DNA of 36,585 bases, from positions 1-36,585 of the forward strand of contig PBKA01000013.1 of NCBI GenBank assembly GCA_002721305.1, in the 5' to 3' direction. The notes below the pieces were generated by a model. It ran no database searches and was not told the origin of the DNA. It saw only the letters and a program-made list of their open reading frames with translations. A program made the translations under genes and the position numbers. The first letter of the stretch is position 1. The number at the start of each line of letters is the position of its first letter. Positions 30,167 to 36,585 of the stretch are shown piece by piece. This stretch comes from Acidimicrobiaceae bacterium (GTDB lineage Bacteria; Actinomycetota; Acidimicrobiia; Acidimicrobiales; Poriferisodalaceae).

Positions 30167-30628
30167 ATGTTGCACCCTGGCGACCGCGCTCCCACGTTCA
30201 CGCTTCTTGATCAGCACCGCCGAAATTGGCGTTTGACTGAGCAAAGCAGCTCTAGGGTCCTTCTATTCTTCTACCCCAAGGCCAATACGTCTGGATGTAC
30301 GCAGCAAGCCACGGGGCTCCGAGACGCAATGCCCCAGTTGCAAGAGATCAAAGTGGTGGGGATCAGCGCCGATGGACCGGACAAACAAGCGATATGGGAT
30401 GAAAAGCACAAATTCAACTTTCCGCTTTTGTCTGACCCAAGCCACAAGGTGGCAAAAAAATACGGCGTTTTCGGTTTAAAGAAACTTTATGGCAGAGAAT
30501 ACGAAGGGGTTACTCGGTCGATGTTTCTTATCTCCCCGACAGGCCGAATCGAAAACAGTTGGATGAAAATTTCCCCTGCATCAACTGCACCTGAATTGTT
30601 GGCAGCACTGGAGAAACTTGATGAGTGA
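30167..30628 (+). CDS. bcp: Peroxiredoxin, Bcp/PrxQ family, without the usual second cysteine
   Basis: Thiol peroxidase reducing hydrogen peroxide and organic peroxides. The 153-residue protein has L-H-P-G-D-R-A-P-T-F-T-L at its start and the active site F-Y-P-K-A-N-T-S-G-C-T with the peroxidatic Cys near residue 45. In most Bcp proteins a resolving Cys follows five residues later; here that position is Thr (T-Q-Q-A-T-G), and no other Cys is seen in the protein, so it is likely a 1-Cys type needing an external thiol, perhaps mycothiol. It overlaps the fabZ-like gene by 8 bases. Confidence 0.92.
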   Translation: MLHPGDRAPTFTLLDQHRRNWRLTEQSSSRVLLFFYPKANTSGCTQQATGLRDAMPQLQEIKVVGISADGPDKQAIWDEKHKFNFPLLSDPSHKVAKKYGVFGLKKLYGREYEGVTRSMFLISPTGRIENSWMKISPASTAPELLAALEKLDE

Positions 30629-31058
30629 TTATCCGGATCCGACCGATCTTCTAGCCCACCGATCCCCGTTTCTGTTTTGTGACGAAATCACGGAACTGGA
30701 GCCAGGAGTTTCCTGCACGGCCTTGTGGCATCTAAGTGGCGAAGAGGCATTTTTTTCCGGTCACTTTCCCGGCCAACCAACTCTCCCGGGTGTTCTGATG
30801 GTGGAGGCACTGGCCCAAACGGCCGGGTTGGCAGCGTTAAGCGATGGGGACTTCACCGGAAAGCTCCCGCTTTTTGGGGGGATAGACAAGGCGCGCTTTC
30901 GACGCCAAGTGATCCCCGGCGAAACATTGATCCTGAAAGCCCAGCTCGGACGTATGTCTCGCATGGCCGGTCGAGCTTCAGGCGTCGCTTCTGTCAATGA
31001 TGAAGTGGCTTGCGAAGCCGAAATGATGTTCGTTATCGCTGATGCTGTTGACCTGTAA
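30621..31058 (+). CDS. fabZ: FabZ-like 3-hydroxyacyl-ACP dehydratase
   Basis: A hot-dog-fold dehydratase of 145 residues. It shows H-R-S-P-F-L-F-C-D near the N-terminus and the catalytic signature G-H-F-P-G-Q-P-T-L-P-G-V-L-M-V-E-A-L-A-Q, with His and Glu in the active site. It likely removes water from (3R)-hydroxyacyl-ACP in fatty acid elongation. It is separate from the fab operon at 32076-36374, which lacks a dehydratase, and could supply that step. ATG 30621 is used; it overlaps the bcp end by 8 bases. Confidence 0.9.
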   Translation: MSDYPDPTDLLAHRSPFLFCDEITELEPGVSCTALWHLSGEEAFFSGHFPGQPTLPGVLMVEALAQTAGLAALSDGDFTGKLPLFGGIDKARFRRQVIPGETLILKAQLGRMSRMAGRASGVASVNDEVACEAEMMFVIADAVDL

Positions 31059-31074
31059 CTGTTGAGTGGGTCAA

Positions 31075-31755
31075 ATGAATAACCCGTTGAAGGCTCTTTG
31101 GTCCAAGGAACACAAACGCGACGGGTTCCTACTTGGCGTGGCGGTGGGATCTTTCGGTATCACATTCGGTGTTCTAGCCATCTCTGCGGGACTTTCAGGG
31201 CCCAAAGCAGCGGTCATGTCACTGGTGGTGTTTACGGGAGCCTCGCAGTTTGCCGCTGTTGGGATAGTGAATTCGGGCGGCGAACCCATTTCGGCACTAG
31301 GCACAGCGCTGCTGCTTTCGGCACGAAACGGCGCCTACGCGCTGTCGTTGTCTCAGGTGATGCCAAACAAACTAAGCCGCCGATTGTTAGCGGCGCAGCT
31401 GGTAATTGATGAGAGTGCCGCAATGTCTAAGGCTCAGTCAAACCTGCAAGACGCCAAGGAAGCGTTTTGGGTTACCGGGCTTTCGGTGTTTTTCTTTTGG
31501 AACGCAGGAACCTTGGTAGGAATTCTCCTCGGTGAAGTCGTAGGTGACCCACTGGTATGGGGCCTCGACGCGGCCTTCCCTGCGGCATTTGTGGCTCTGC
31601 TACTTCCACATATCAAAGAGCGCGGAAAGCGGCGGGCCGCGATTCTGGGAGCGGGCGTTGCGTTGCTCACAATTCCACTAGTTCCCTCAGGCGTACCTGT
31701 TGTCTTGGCGGCGTCAAGTGCCGCGATCGTTTCGTGGGGCGAGAGCAGAAGGTGA
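31075..31755 (+). CDS. azlC: AzlC family branched-chain amino acid exporter, large subunit
   Basis: An integral membrane protein of about 226 residues with seven or so hydrophobic segments. Family features include F-G-I-T-F-G-V-L near residue 28, F-T-G-A-S-Q-F-A-A-V-G and L-S-A-R-N-G-A-Y-A-L-S. With AzlD it is thought to export branched-chain amino acids. ATG 31075 is chosen; a GTG at 31066 would add three residues. azlD follows after 13 bases. Confidence 0.9.
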   Translation: MNNPLKALWSKEHKRDGFLLGVAVGSFGITFGVLAISAGLSGPKAAVMSLVVFTGASQFAAVGIVNSGGEPISALGTALLLSARNGAYALSLSQVMPNKLSRRLLAAQLVIDESAAMSKAQSNLQDAKEAFWVTGLSVFFFWNAGTLVGILLGEVVGDPLVWGLDAAFPAAFVALLLPHIKERGKRRAAILGAGVALLTIPLVPSGVPVVLAASSAAIVSWGESRR

Positions 31756-31768
31756 GTAAATAAATCAG

Positions 31769-32068
31769 ATGACGTGGTTGTTGATCGGAGCTTTGACTGT
31801 CGGGTGCTATTTCTTCAAAGCGAGTGGGGTTCTCGCGGCAGGCAATTTGCGTCTCTCCTCGAACGGAGAGTCTGCTTTGTCCTATCTGACCCCAGCCGTG
31901 TTATCGGGATTGATAATGGTTCAAACCTTTGATGGAGGTGGAACACTTGAGATTGGGGCAATCACCATCGGGGTGGTTGTGGGTGCGATCGCGGCATGCG
32001 CGAAGACCCCATTCCCGCTCGTGTTGGTTTTGGCTTCTGTTGCGACGGCGATCACGCGGTTGTTGTGA
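31769..32068 (+). CDS. azlD: AzlD family protein, small subunit of the amino acid exporter
   Basis: A 99-residue membrane protein with three to four hydrophobic segments. It shows the AzlD pattern G-C-Y-F-F-K-A-S-G-V, a conserved L-T-P-A-V-L-S-G-L and a hydrophobic C-terminal half. It pairs with the azlC gene just upstream. A GGTGAG sequence precedes the start by about 14 bases. It is convergent with fabF, 7 bases from it. Confidence 0.9.
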   Translation: MTWLLIGALTVGCYFFKASGVLAAGNLRLSSNGESALSYLTPAVLSGLIMVQTFDGGGTLEIGAITIGVVVGAIAACAKTPFPLVLVLASVATAITRLL

Positions 32069-32075
32069 GTCGTTA

Positions 32076-33254
32076 CTAATCAATCGGTGAAAGCACGATG
32101 GAACCATTGTGCCCACCAAACCCAAAGGAGTTTGAAAGTGAAGGTCCCGGCTCCCAGTCTCGAGGCGATCCGGATACCAGGTTGAACTCAGCCATTTCAG
32201 GGTCAGGGTTCTTGTAACCAGCAGTCGGCGGGATCTGTTTGTGGGCGAAAGAAAGAAGTACCGCTGTGGCTTCCAGTGCCCCTGCAGCTCCGAGAGCGTG
32301 GCCAGTGACACCCTTAGTCGAAGTCACCGGAGGGCCATTGTCCCCAAACAGTTTTGAAAGAGCTTCAGCTTCGGCTGCGTCGTTGAGAGGAGTGGACGTG
32401 CCATGAGCGTTCACCGAAGCTATATCTGACGGGGTAAGTCCAGCGTCCTCGATCGCCAACTGCATACAACGAAGAGCGCCATTACCACCAGGCGAAGGTG
32501 CCGTGATGTGGTGGGCATCGGCGTTGGACCCAGATCCGAGGATCTCGCCGTAAATATGAGCCCCTCTCGCTCTAGCTGACGCCATTTCTTCCAGAATCAA
32601 GGTAGCTGAGCCTTCGGTCATCATGAAACCATCCCTGTCTTTGTCGAACGGCATGGATTGCCCTGACGAAGACAAAGCGGTCATGTTCTGAAAGCCTGCC
32701 ATTCCTACGGGGGACATCACTGACTCCGCTCCGCCTGAAACAATGACATCCGCGTATCCCATTTGGATCAACCGGGTTGCATAACCAAGTGCGTGGGTGC
32801 TTGCTGCGCAGGCGGTGGTGATGGTCTCGTTTGGCCCCTGCAGCCCAAAACGCATAGAGATGGCTGCACCTGGTGCATTTGGCATGATCATCGGCACCAT
32901 GAAAGGCGAGACGCGTCGAGCTCCCTTGCGGTCGTGAACTATGACCTGCTCTTCGAATGTTTGAAGCCCGCCGACGCCAGTCGCATAGATCACCCCGCAG
33001 CGAGCGGGGTCGGCACCCAGTTCGCCTGCATCGTCGAGAGCCATGATGGCTGTGGCGGTTGCCATCTGTTGAGACCGGTCAGCGCGACGTGCTTCTTTGG
33101 CATTTTCGTAATAGGGGAGCGGATCAAAATCATGAACTCGCCGTTCGCCATCGGGTGCCTCCGAGTTCAGGCCACTCCAGAATGCTTCGAGGCCAGTCCC
33201 GGCGCAGGAAACGACCCCAAGGCCGACGATAGCGACCCTGCGCCCTTCGGTCAC
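32076..33254 (-). CDS. fabF: Beta-ketoacyl-ACP synthase II
   Basis: Elongating condensing enzyme of type II fatty acid synthesis. The 392-residue protein carries the Cys-His-His triad: Cys in T-A-C-A-A-S-T-H, His in [11 protein letters not shown] and His in [12 protein letters not shown]. The C-terminal F-G-F-G-G-H-N is also present. GTG 33254 overlaps the acpP stop by 4 bases. Distal gene of the fab operon. Confidence 0.95.
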   Translation of the reverse strand: MTEGRRVAIVGLGVVSCAGTGLEAFWSGLNSEAPDGERRVHDFDPLPYYENAKEARRADRSQQMATATAIMALDDAGELGADPARCGVIYATGVGGLQTFEEQVIVHDRKGARRVSPFMVPMIMPNAPGAAISMRFGLQGPNETITTACAASTHALGYATRLIQMGYADVIVSGGAESVMSPVGMAGFQNMTALSSSGQSMPFDKDRDGFMMTEGSATLILEEMASARARGAHIYGEILGSGSNADAHHITAPSPGGNGALRCMQLAIEDAGLTPSDIASVNAHGTSTPLNDAAEAEALSKLFGDNGPPVTSTKGVTGHALGAAGALEATAVLLSFAHKQIPPTAGYKNPDPEMAEFNLVSGSPRDWEPGPSLSNSFGFGGHNGSIVLSPID

Positions 33255-33484
33255 AGCTTTGACTCAACCAACGCCACGGCGTCACCTACGGTGGTGACGT
33301 CGGACAGCTCCTCTTCTTCGACACTAATGTCGAATTCTTCTTCCAGAGCCATCACCAGTTCAACTAAGTCAAGGCTGTCTGCGTCAAGGTCATCTGCGAA
33401 ACTTGCCTCGGGTGTTACAGCGGAAGCATCCACTGCAAGTACTTCTACGGCGCAGTTCTTGAATCTCTCGAAGTTGTCACTCAT
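33251..33484 (-). CDS. acpP: Acyl carrier protein
   Basis: A 77-residue acidic four-helix protein that carries growing acyl chains on phosphopantetheine. The attachment Ser is in [11 protein letters not shown], followed by helix [12 protein letters not shown]. An AAGGAA Shine-Dalgarno lies about 7 bases before the ATG. Its place between fabG and fabF is the standard order. Confidence 0.96.
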   Translation of the reverse strand: MSDNFERFKNCAVEVLAVDASAVTPEASFADDLDADSLDLVELVMALEEEFDISVEEEELSDVTTVGDAVALVESKL

Positions 33485-33532
33485 TGGGTATTCCTTGTGT
33501 CATGGGACAATGCGAAGTGTAGAGCCTAGGGA

Positions 33533-34246
33533 TCAATGACCCATGCCCAGTCCGCCATCAATTGGAATTACGGCACCCGTGATGTAGGCGGCCGAATCGG
33601 ATGCCAAAAAGGCGATAGTTTCCGCTATTTCATCTGGGCGGGCGACTCGCCCCAAAGGAACTTGTTCGATGATGGTTGTCTGCTGGTCGTCGGTTAGAGA
33701 AGCGAACATTTCGGTTTCCACAGGGCCGGGTGAGACGATGTTTGAGGTGATGTTCCGAGAACCGAGCTCGCGAGCCATGGAACGTGCCAATCCAACCAAG
33801 CCGGCCTTGCTGGCCGCGTAGTTAACTTGGCCGGCTGAACCCAGTAACCCAACGACAGAAGAAACGAAGATAAGGCGACCCCACCGAGCCCGCAGCATGG
33901 CGCGGGTTGCACGTCGTGCCATGCGATAAGACCCAGTTAGGTTGGTGTCGATAACCGCAGAGAACTCTTCGTCAGACATTCGAAGCAACAACTGATCGCG
34001 TGTTATCCCGGCGTTGGCCACCAGAACCTGTACCGCTCCCAGATTCGACTCAATGTCTTCAAATGCGGCATCAACAGCATCGGAGTCCGTTTGATCACAT
34101 GAGACCGACATAATTCGATCATCAACAGACTTCGGGTCTCGGGCGGTAACCGCTACACGGTGTCCCAGGTCAGCGAAGAGTCGCGCCGTGGCGAGGCCGA
34201 TACCCCTGTTGCCTCCGGTGACAAGTACCGTCCGGGCTTCAGTCAT
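33533..34246 (-). CDS. fabG: 3-oxoacyl-ACP reductase
   Basis: NADPH-dependent short-chain dehydrogenase of 237 residues. The Rossmann motif is V-T-G-G-N-R-G-I-G, with N-A-G-I-T and the catalytic Ser-Tyr-Lys in V-S-S-V-V-G-L and N-Y-A-A-S-K. The C-terminal Y-I-T-G-A-V-I-P-I-D-G-G-L is typical of FabG. ATG 34246 overlaps the fabH stop (ATGA). A 48-base gap separates it from acpP. Confidence 0.95.
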   Translation of the reverse strand: MTEARTVLVTGGNRGIGLATARLFADLGHRVAVTARDPKSVDDRIMSVSCDQTDSDAVDAAFEDIESNLGAVQVLVANAGITRDQLLLRMSDEEFSAVIDTNLTGSYRMARRATRAMLRARWGRLIFVSSVVGLLGSAGQVNYAASKAGLVGLARSMARELGSRNITSNIVSPGPVETEMFASLTDDQQTTIIEQVPLGRVARPDEIAETIAFLASDSAAYITGAVIPIDGGLGMGH

Positions 34247-35187
34247 ACGCCATCCCAAGTGATGACGGCTGCGGCAGAAGTCATGCCAGCACCGAATCCA
34301 ACCAGCAGAACATTGTCACCGTGCTTCACCCGTCCACCGATCCACGCGTCTTCGAGGGCTAAAGGTATAGATGCAGAAGAGGTGTTTCCGGTGCGATGAA
34401 TCACCATTGATGTCTTTTCGTATGGGATTCCCAGCCGCTTGCAAGAAGCCTCCACAATGCGCACGTTGGCCTGGTGAGGCACGACAAGGTCGATCTGATC
34501 GGGAGACATTTTGGCCATCTCCAGTGACCTGCGGGCAGCGTTCTCCATCGCTAGAACGGCATTCTTGAAGATTGCCTGCCCTGCCATTTTGATCTTGTCA
34601 TCGAAGTCGCAAAATAGAGCCTCTTCGAGAGCTCCATTGCTGTCGACATGCCAACCATGCAGATCCCCAGGTCCGTCTGTCTTTTCAACAACCGCGGCGC
34701 CAGCGCCATCCGCAAACAATATGCAGGTGGCGCGATCCGTCCAGTCAGTGATTCGCGAAAGGGTCTCAGCGCCTATGACCAAGATTCTGCTGTGCCCCAT
34801 CTGGATGAAGCCGTGCGCGGCTACCAGTCCATAAACGAAACCAGAACACGCCGCGTTTAGGTCCATAGCACCGCAACGCAAGCCAAGAAGTTCCTGCACC
34901 GTCGATGCGGTTGCCGGCACCTGCCGATCTGGGCTCGTCGTCGCGAGAATCAACAAGTCGATTGTCGCGGGATCAATCCCAGCTCGGTCGATAGCGATGC
35001 GACCCGCTTCCGCGGCAAGACCTGATGTCGTTCCTCCGATTCGGCGTTCGTGAATACCTGAACGCTCGACAATCCATTCATGGCTGGTGTCAACCATTTG
35101 CTCAAGGTCCTGGTTAGTTAGGACCTTTTCGGGCAAAGCGGTCCCAACAGAAAGCATGCGAGCCCCAGATGTCGCAGTGGAAGTCAT
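34243..35187 (-). CDS. fabH: Beta-ketoacyl-ACP synthase III
   Basis: Initiating condensing enzyme joining an acyl-CoA primer to malonyl-ACP. The 314-residue protein has the active Cys in N-A-A-C-S-G-F-V-Y-G, His in V-P-H-Q-A-N-V-R and Asn in R-T-G-N-T-S-S-A-S-I-P. In most members the last reads N-T-G-N-T; the Arg here is a small deviation outside the triad. ATG 35187 has AGG about 7 bases upstream and follows the fabD stop by 8 bases; an in-frame start at 35214 would overlap fabD. Confidence 0.93.
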   Translation of the reverse strand: MTSTATSGARMLSVGTALPEKVLTNQDLEQMVDTSHEWIVERSGIHERRIGGTTSGLAAEAGRIAIDRAGIDPATIDLLILATTSPDRQVPATASTVQELLGLRCGAMDLNAACSGFVYGLVAAHGFIQMGHSRILVIGAETLSRITDWTDRATCILFADGAGAAVVEKTDGPGDLHGWHVDSNGALEEALFCDFDDKIKMAGQAIFKNAVLAMENAARRSLEMAKMSPDQIDLVVPHQANVRIVEASCKRLGIPYEKTSMVIHRTGNTSSASIPLALEDAWIGGRVKHGDNVLLVGFGAGMTSAAAVITWDGV

Positions 35188-35195
35188 CTTTGTGC

Positions 35196-36374
35196 CTATC
35201 TCGTCCGCAACCAAGCGATTGGTTGCCTTGCAGTTACCCGCTCGCTTTCCAACGCCATGAACTCCATCAGAATCCCAGCGAAAGGGGATCGTACTTCCTC
35301 ATCGGTGACCCAGCCCACCACATCGCCAACATTGACAAACTGGTCGGCAGACAGCCCCTCTTTAGGGGAAAATATTCCTGCGCAGGGGCTTACAACAAGG
35401 CGCTCGGTTACGTAAAGGTGCTCTCCGGAGTCTCCTCTAGATTGTTCAGAAGACCCCAAATCGGTGACTGTCGCTAACAGCGTGTCAACATCCTCTGGGG
35501 TCGCTACGGACAAAGTGTTGACGTCTTTCAAGGTGCGTTTGGCCATTCCCGTGAGAACCGTGCCTGGACCAAGCTCAACGAACGTGGAGCACCCAAGCTC
35601 ATGGAGTGCATAAAGACTTTGCCGCCACTGAACTGGACTACACAACTGGCTAGCCAAAAGTTGGGGCCATTCTTCAGCATCTTGCCGAGCAGCTGCATCT
35701 ACGTTTGCGACCACCGGTATGGCGGGTGCACGGACTTCGATCTCGGCGAGTGCCTTACGTAACCTATCTCTCGCTGGTGCCATAAACGGTGTATGGAATG
35801 CTCCCCCGACGGGTAGGCCCATTGCCCGCTTAGCTCCAAGTTCCTTCGCTTTTTCGCCAGCTTCTTCAACTGCTGGGAGGGCCCCAGCGATCACTACTTG
35901 ACCCGGAGCGTTGTAGTTTGCAACCCAGACGTCGTCGTCCACGCGAGCACAAGCGGTGACCACCAAGTCGTCATCCAATCCGAGCACCGCGGCCATCGTC
36001 CCATCTTTTTCGTCAGCCGCTATTTGCATAGCTTCACCGCGTTCAGCCACCAGTCGGACAGCGTCTTCGAAAGACAAGGCTCCGCTTGCGCACAGAGCGC
36101 TGTATTCACCTAGCGAGTGACCTGCCGTCAGATTTGGTGCCACCCCGGTTCTTTCGACCGCGTCTAGGACCACCATGCTGAGCACGAACGTCGTGAGCTG
36201 GCTGTTGCGAGTCTGTTTCAATTCTTCAGCATCGGCGTCAAGTAATAACTGTGCGACATCGCGATCACACGCCTGCGACGCCTCGCCTACAAGTTCCCAG
36301 CTTTCATGGTCAATCCACTCAGCCCCCATACCGGGCTTTTGTGAGCCTTGACCAGGAAATGTGAATGCGAGCAC
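35196..36374 (-). CDS. fabD: Malonyl-CoA:ACP transacylase fused to a C-terminal lipoyl/biotinyl-like domain
   Basis: Loads malonyl groups onto ACP. Residues 1 to about 300 are a normal FabD: F-P-G-Q-G-S-Q-K-P-G-M-G at the start, the nucleophile Ser in G-H-S-L-G-E-Y near residue 90, and the catalytic His in G-G-A-F-H-T-P-F-M. Residues ~318-392 are extra. They show the two-half pattern of lipoyl/biotinyl barrels: V-V-S-P-C-A-G-I-F with V-N-V-G-D-V-V, then V-R-S-P-F-A-G-I-L. However, the hairpin that should hold the modified Lys (E-A-M-K-M in biotinyl domains) is reduced to V-T-D-E-E-V. GTG 36374 has GGAGG 4 bases upstream. First gene of the fab operon. Confidence 0.92.
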   Translation of the reverse strand: MLAFTFPGQGSQKPGMGAEWIDHESWELVGEASQACDRDVAQLLLDADAEELKQTRNSQLTTFVLSMVVLDAVERTGVAPNLTAGHSLGEYSALCASGALSFEDAVRLVAERGEAMQIAADEKDGTMAAVLGLDDDLVVTACARVDDDVWVANYNAPGQVVIAGALPAVEEAGEKAKELGAKRAMGLPVGGAFHTPFMAPARDRLRKALAEIEVRAPAIPVVANVDAAARQDAEEWPQLLASQLCSPVQWRQSLYALHELGCSTFVELGPGTVLTGMAKRTLKDVNTLSVATPEDVDTLLATVTDLGSSEQSRGDSGEHLYVTERLVVSPCAGIFSPKEGLSADQFVNVGDVVGWVTDEEVRSPFAGILMEFMALESERVTARQPIAWLRTR

Positions 36375-36405
36375 ATGGCCTCCCTATGCAGTCACCTTAT
36401 GGGTT

Positions 36406-36422
36406 GGACCGCACTTTGGTCC
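36406..36422 (-). promoter_or_regulatory. Second hairpin in the fabD leader
   Basis: In minus-strand RNA GGACC pairs with GGUCC around a 7-base loop (AAAGUGC). It follows the larger hairpin by 3 bases and ends about 20 bases before the fabD Shine-Dalgarno. Confidence 0.5.
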
Positions 36423-36425
36423 GAA

Positions 36426-36451
36426 AGGTTTCACATGGCCACGCGAAACCT
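36426..36451 (-). promoter_or_regulatory. Long near-perfect palindrome/hairpin in the fabD leader
   Basis: AGGTTTC and GAAACCT are perfect 7-base arms around a TGGCCA centre; 11 of 13 symmetric positions match in DNA. In minus-strand RNA the two mismatches become G-U pairs, giving an 11-base-pair stem with a GGCC loop. It sits 51 bases upstream of the fabD start. An RNA structure or a repressor operator is possible. Confidence 0.65.
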
Positions 36452-36537
36452 GCCGACCACGGCTGTAGAAGAGATTACGGGAAACAGAGCAATCATGGTG
36501 GCAATCTGACTCAATCTAGGGCAATAACGCTTGGGAA

Positions 36538-36552
36538 GGCCCCTGTGGGGCC
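36538..36552. terminator. GC-rich inverted repeat, possible terminator
   Basis: GGCCCC-TGT-GGGGCC is a perfect 6-base-pair stem with a 3-base loop. Read on the minus strand it is followed by TTCCC, so it could terminate a minus-strand gene lying to the right of the window, upstream of fabD. Confidence 0.4.
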
Positions 36553-36585
36553 GCTAGCCTCGGCATTTGCCGCCCGGGTGGTGGA

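Larger units (their letters stand above)
36375..36585. other. Intergenic region upstream of fabD
   Basis: These 211 bases hold no convincing coding frame. They contain the fabD Shine-Dalgarno at about 36379-36383, two hairpins (36406-36451) and a GC-rich inverted repeat (36538-36552). I could not assign a confident -35/-10 pair for the fab operon. The next gene lies outside the window. Confidence 0.6.

Noticed and set aside
32763-33539. 258-codon open frame on the plus strand
   Set aside because: It is antisense to fabF and acpP, both well supported, and shows no recognisable motif.

Overview
The window is a gene-dense bacterial chromosome segment of roughly balanced base composition. It most resembles an actinobacterium, and I suggest the class Acidimicrobiia, possibly a marine or freshwater lineage. 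The actinobacterial markers are a mycothiol synthase (MshD), a bacterial proteasome activator (Bpa/PafE) with a C-terminal G-V-Y-L tail, an F420/LLM-type oxidoreductase, menaquinone genes (menA, menG), a GroES-like protein ending in G-L-Y-L, and many leaderless GTG/ATG genes. The placement comes from gene content and remembered family features, not from a search. I saw no rRNA, tRNA, CRISPR array, insertion sequence or prophage. It reads as core chromosome.

Layout. 1-1927: the 3' part of a DksA/TraR-like gene with a lysine-rich repeat tail and a degenerate zinc finger, then lspA and an RluA/RluD pseudouridine synthase. 2037-6149: a type I phosphodiesterase/pyrophosphatase-like protein, Bpa, a GNAT-like unknown, a nitroreductase and an unknown protein. 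6146-13925: an LLM oxidoreductase, menA, then on the minus strand rlmN, a small membrane protein, a MaoC dehydratase and menG, followed by a VIT1-like transporter, mshD, nth, a CitE/HpcH lyase and a 69-residue protein. 14005-19119: hisD-C-B-H-A-F with overlapping or nearly touching genes. 19147-22505: an acyl-CoA ligase, DUF1330 and DUF393 proteins, an alpha/beta hydrolase and a GroES-like protein. 22521-29379: a tryptophan cluster with fused trpE-trpG, ygfZ, a monooxygenase-like gene, then trpC-F-B-A (no trpD). 29395-32068: a Cys/His-rich unknown, a lipoprotein cytochrome c, a Bcp peroxiredoxin, a FabZ-like dehydratase and azlCD. 32076-36374 on the minus strand: the FAS II operon fabD-fabH-fabG-acpP-fabF, in which FabD carries a C-terminal lipoyl/biotinyl-like domain without a modifiable lysine.

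Genes that work together: histidine synthesis (six steps of the middle and late pathway), tryptophan synthesis (all steps but TrpD), type II fatty acid synthesis, and menaquinone completion (MenA and MenG, convergent). No intergenic stretch exceeds 300 bases; the longest is the 211-base right end, which holds inverted repeats upstream of fabD.

The most striking things not explained by the gene list are: (1) a recurrent TANNNT hexamer placed 6-7 bases before the start codon of a dozen genes, implying widespread leaderless transcription and fixing many starts; (2) two consecutive hairpins in the FAS II leader, the larger with two G-U wobble pairs that form only in the fabD-sense RNA; (3) the FabD-lipoyl-like fusion; (4) proteasome-docking-like C-termini on both Bpa and the GroES-like protein; (5) a palindromic bidirectional promoter between the hydrolase and the GroES-like gene; (6) a DksA-like protein that has lost all four zinc cysteines.
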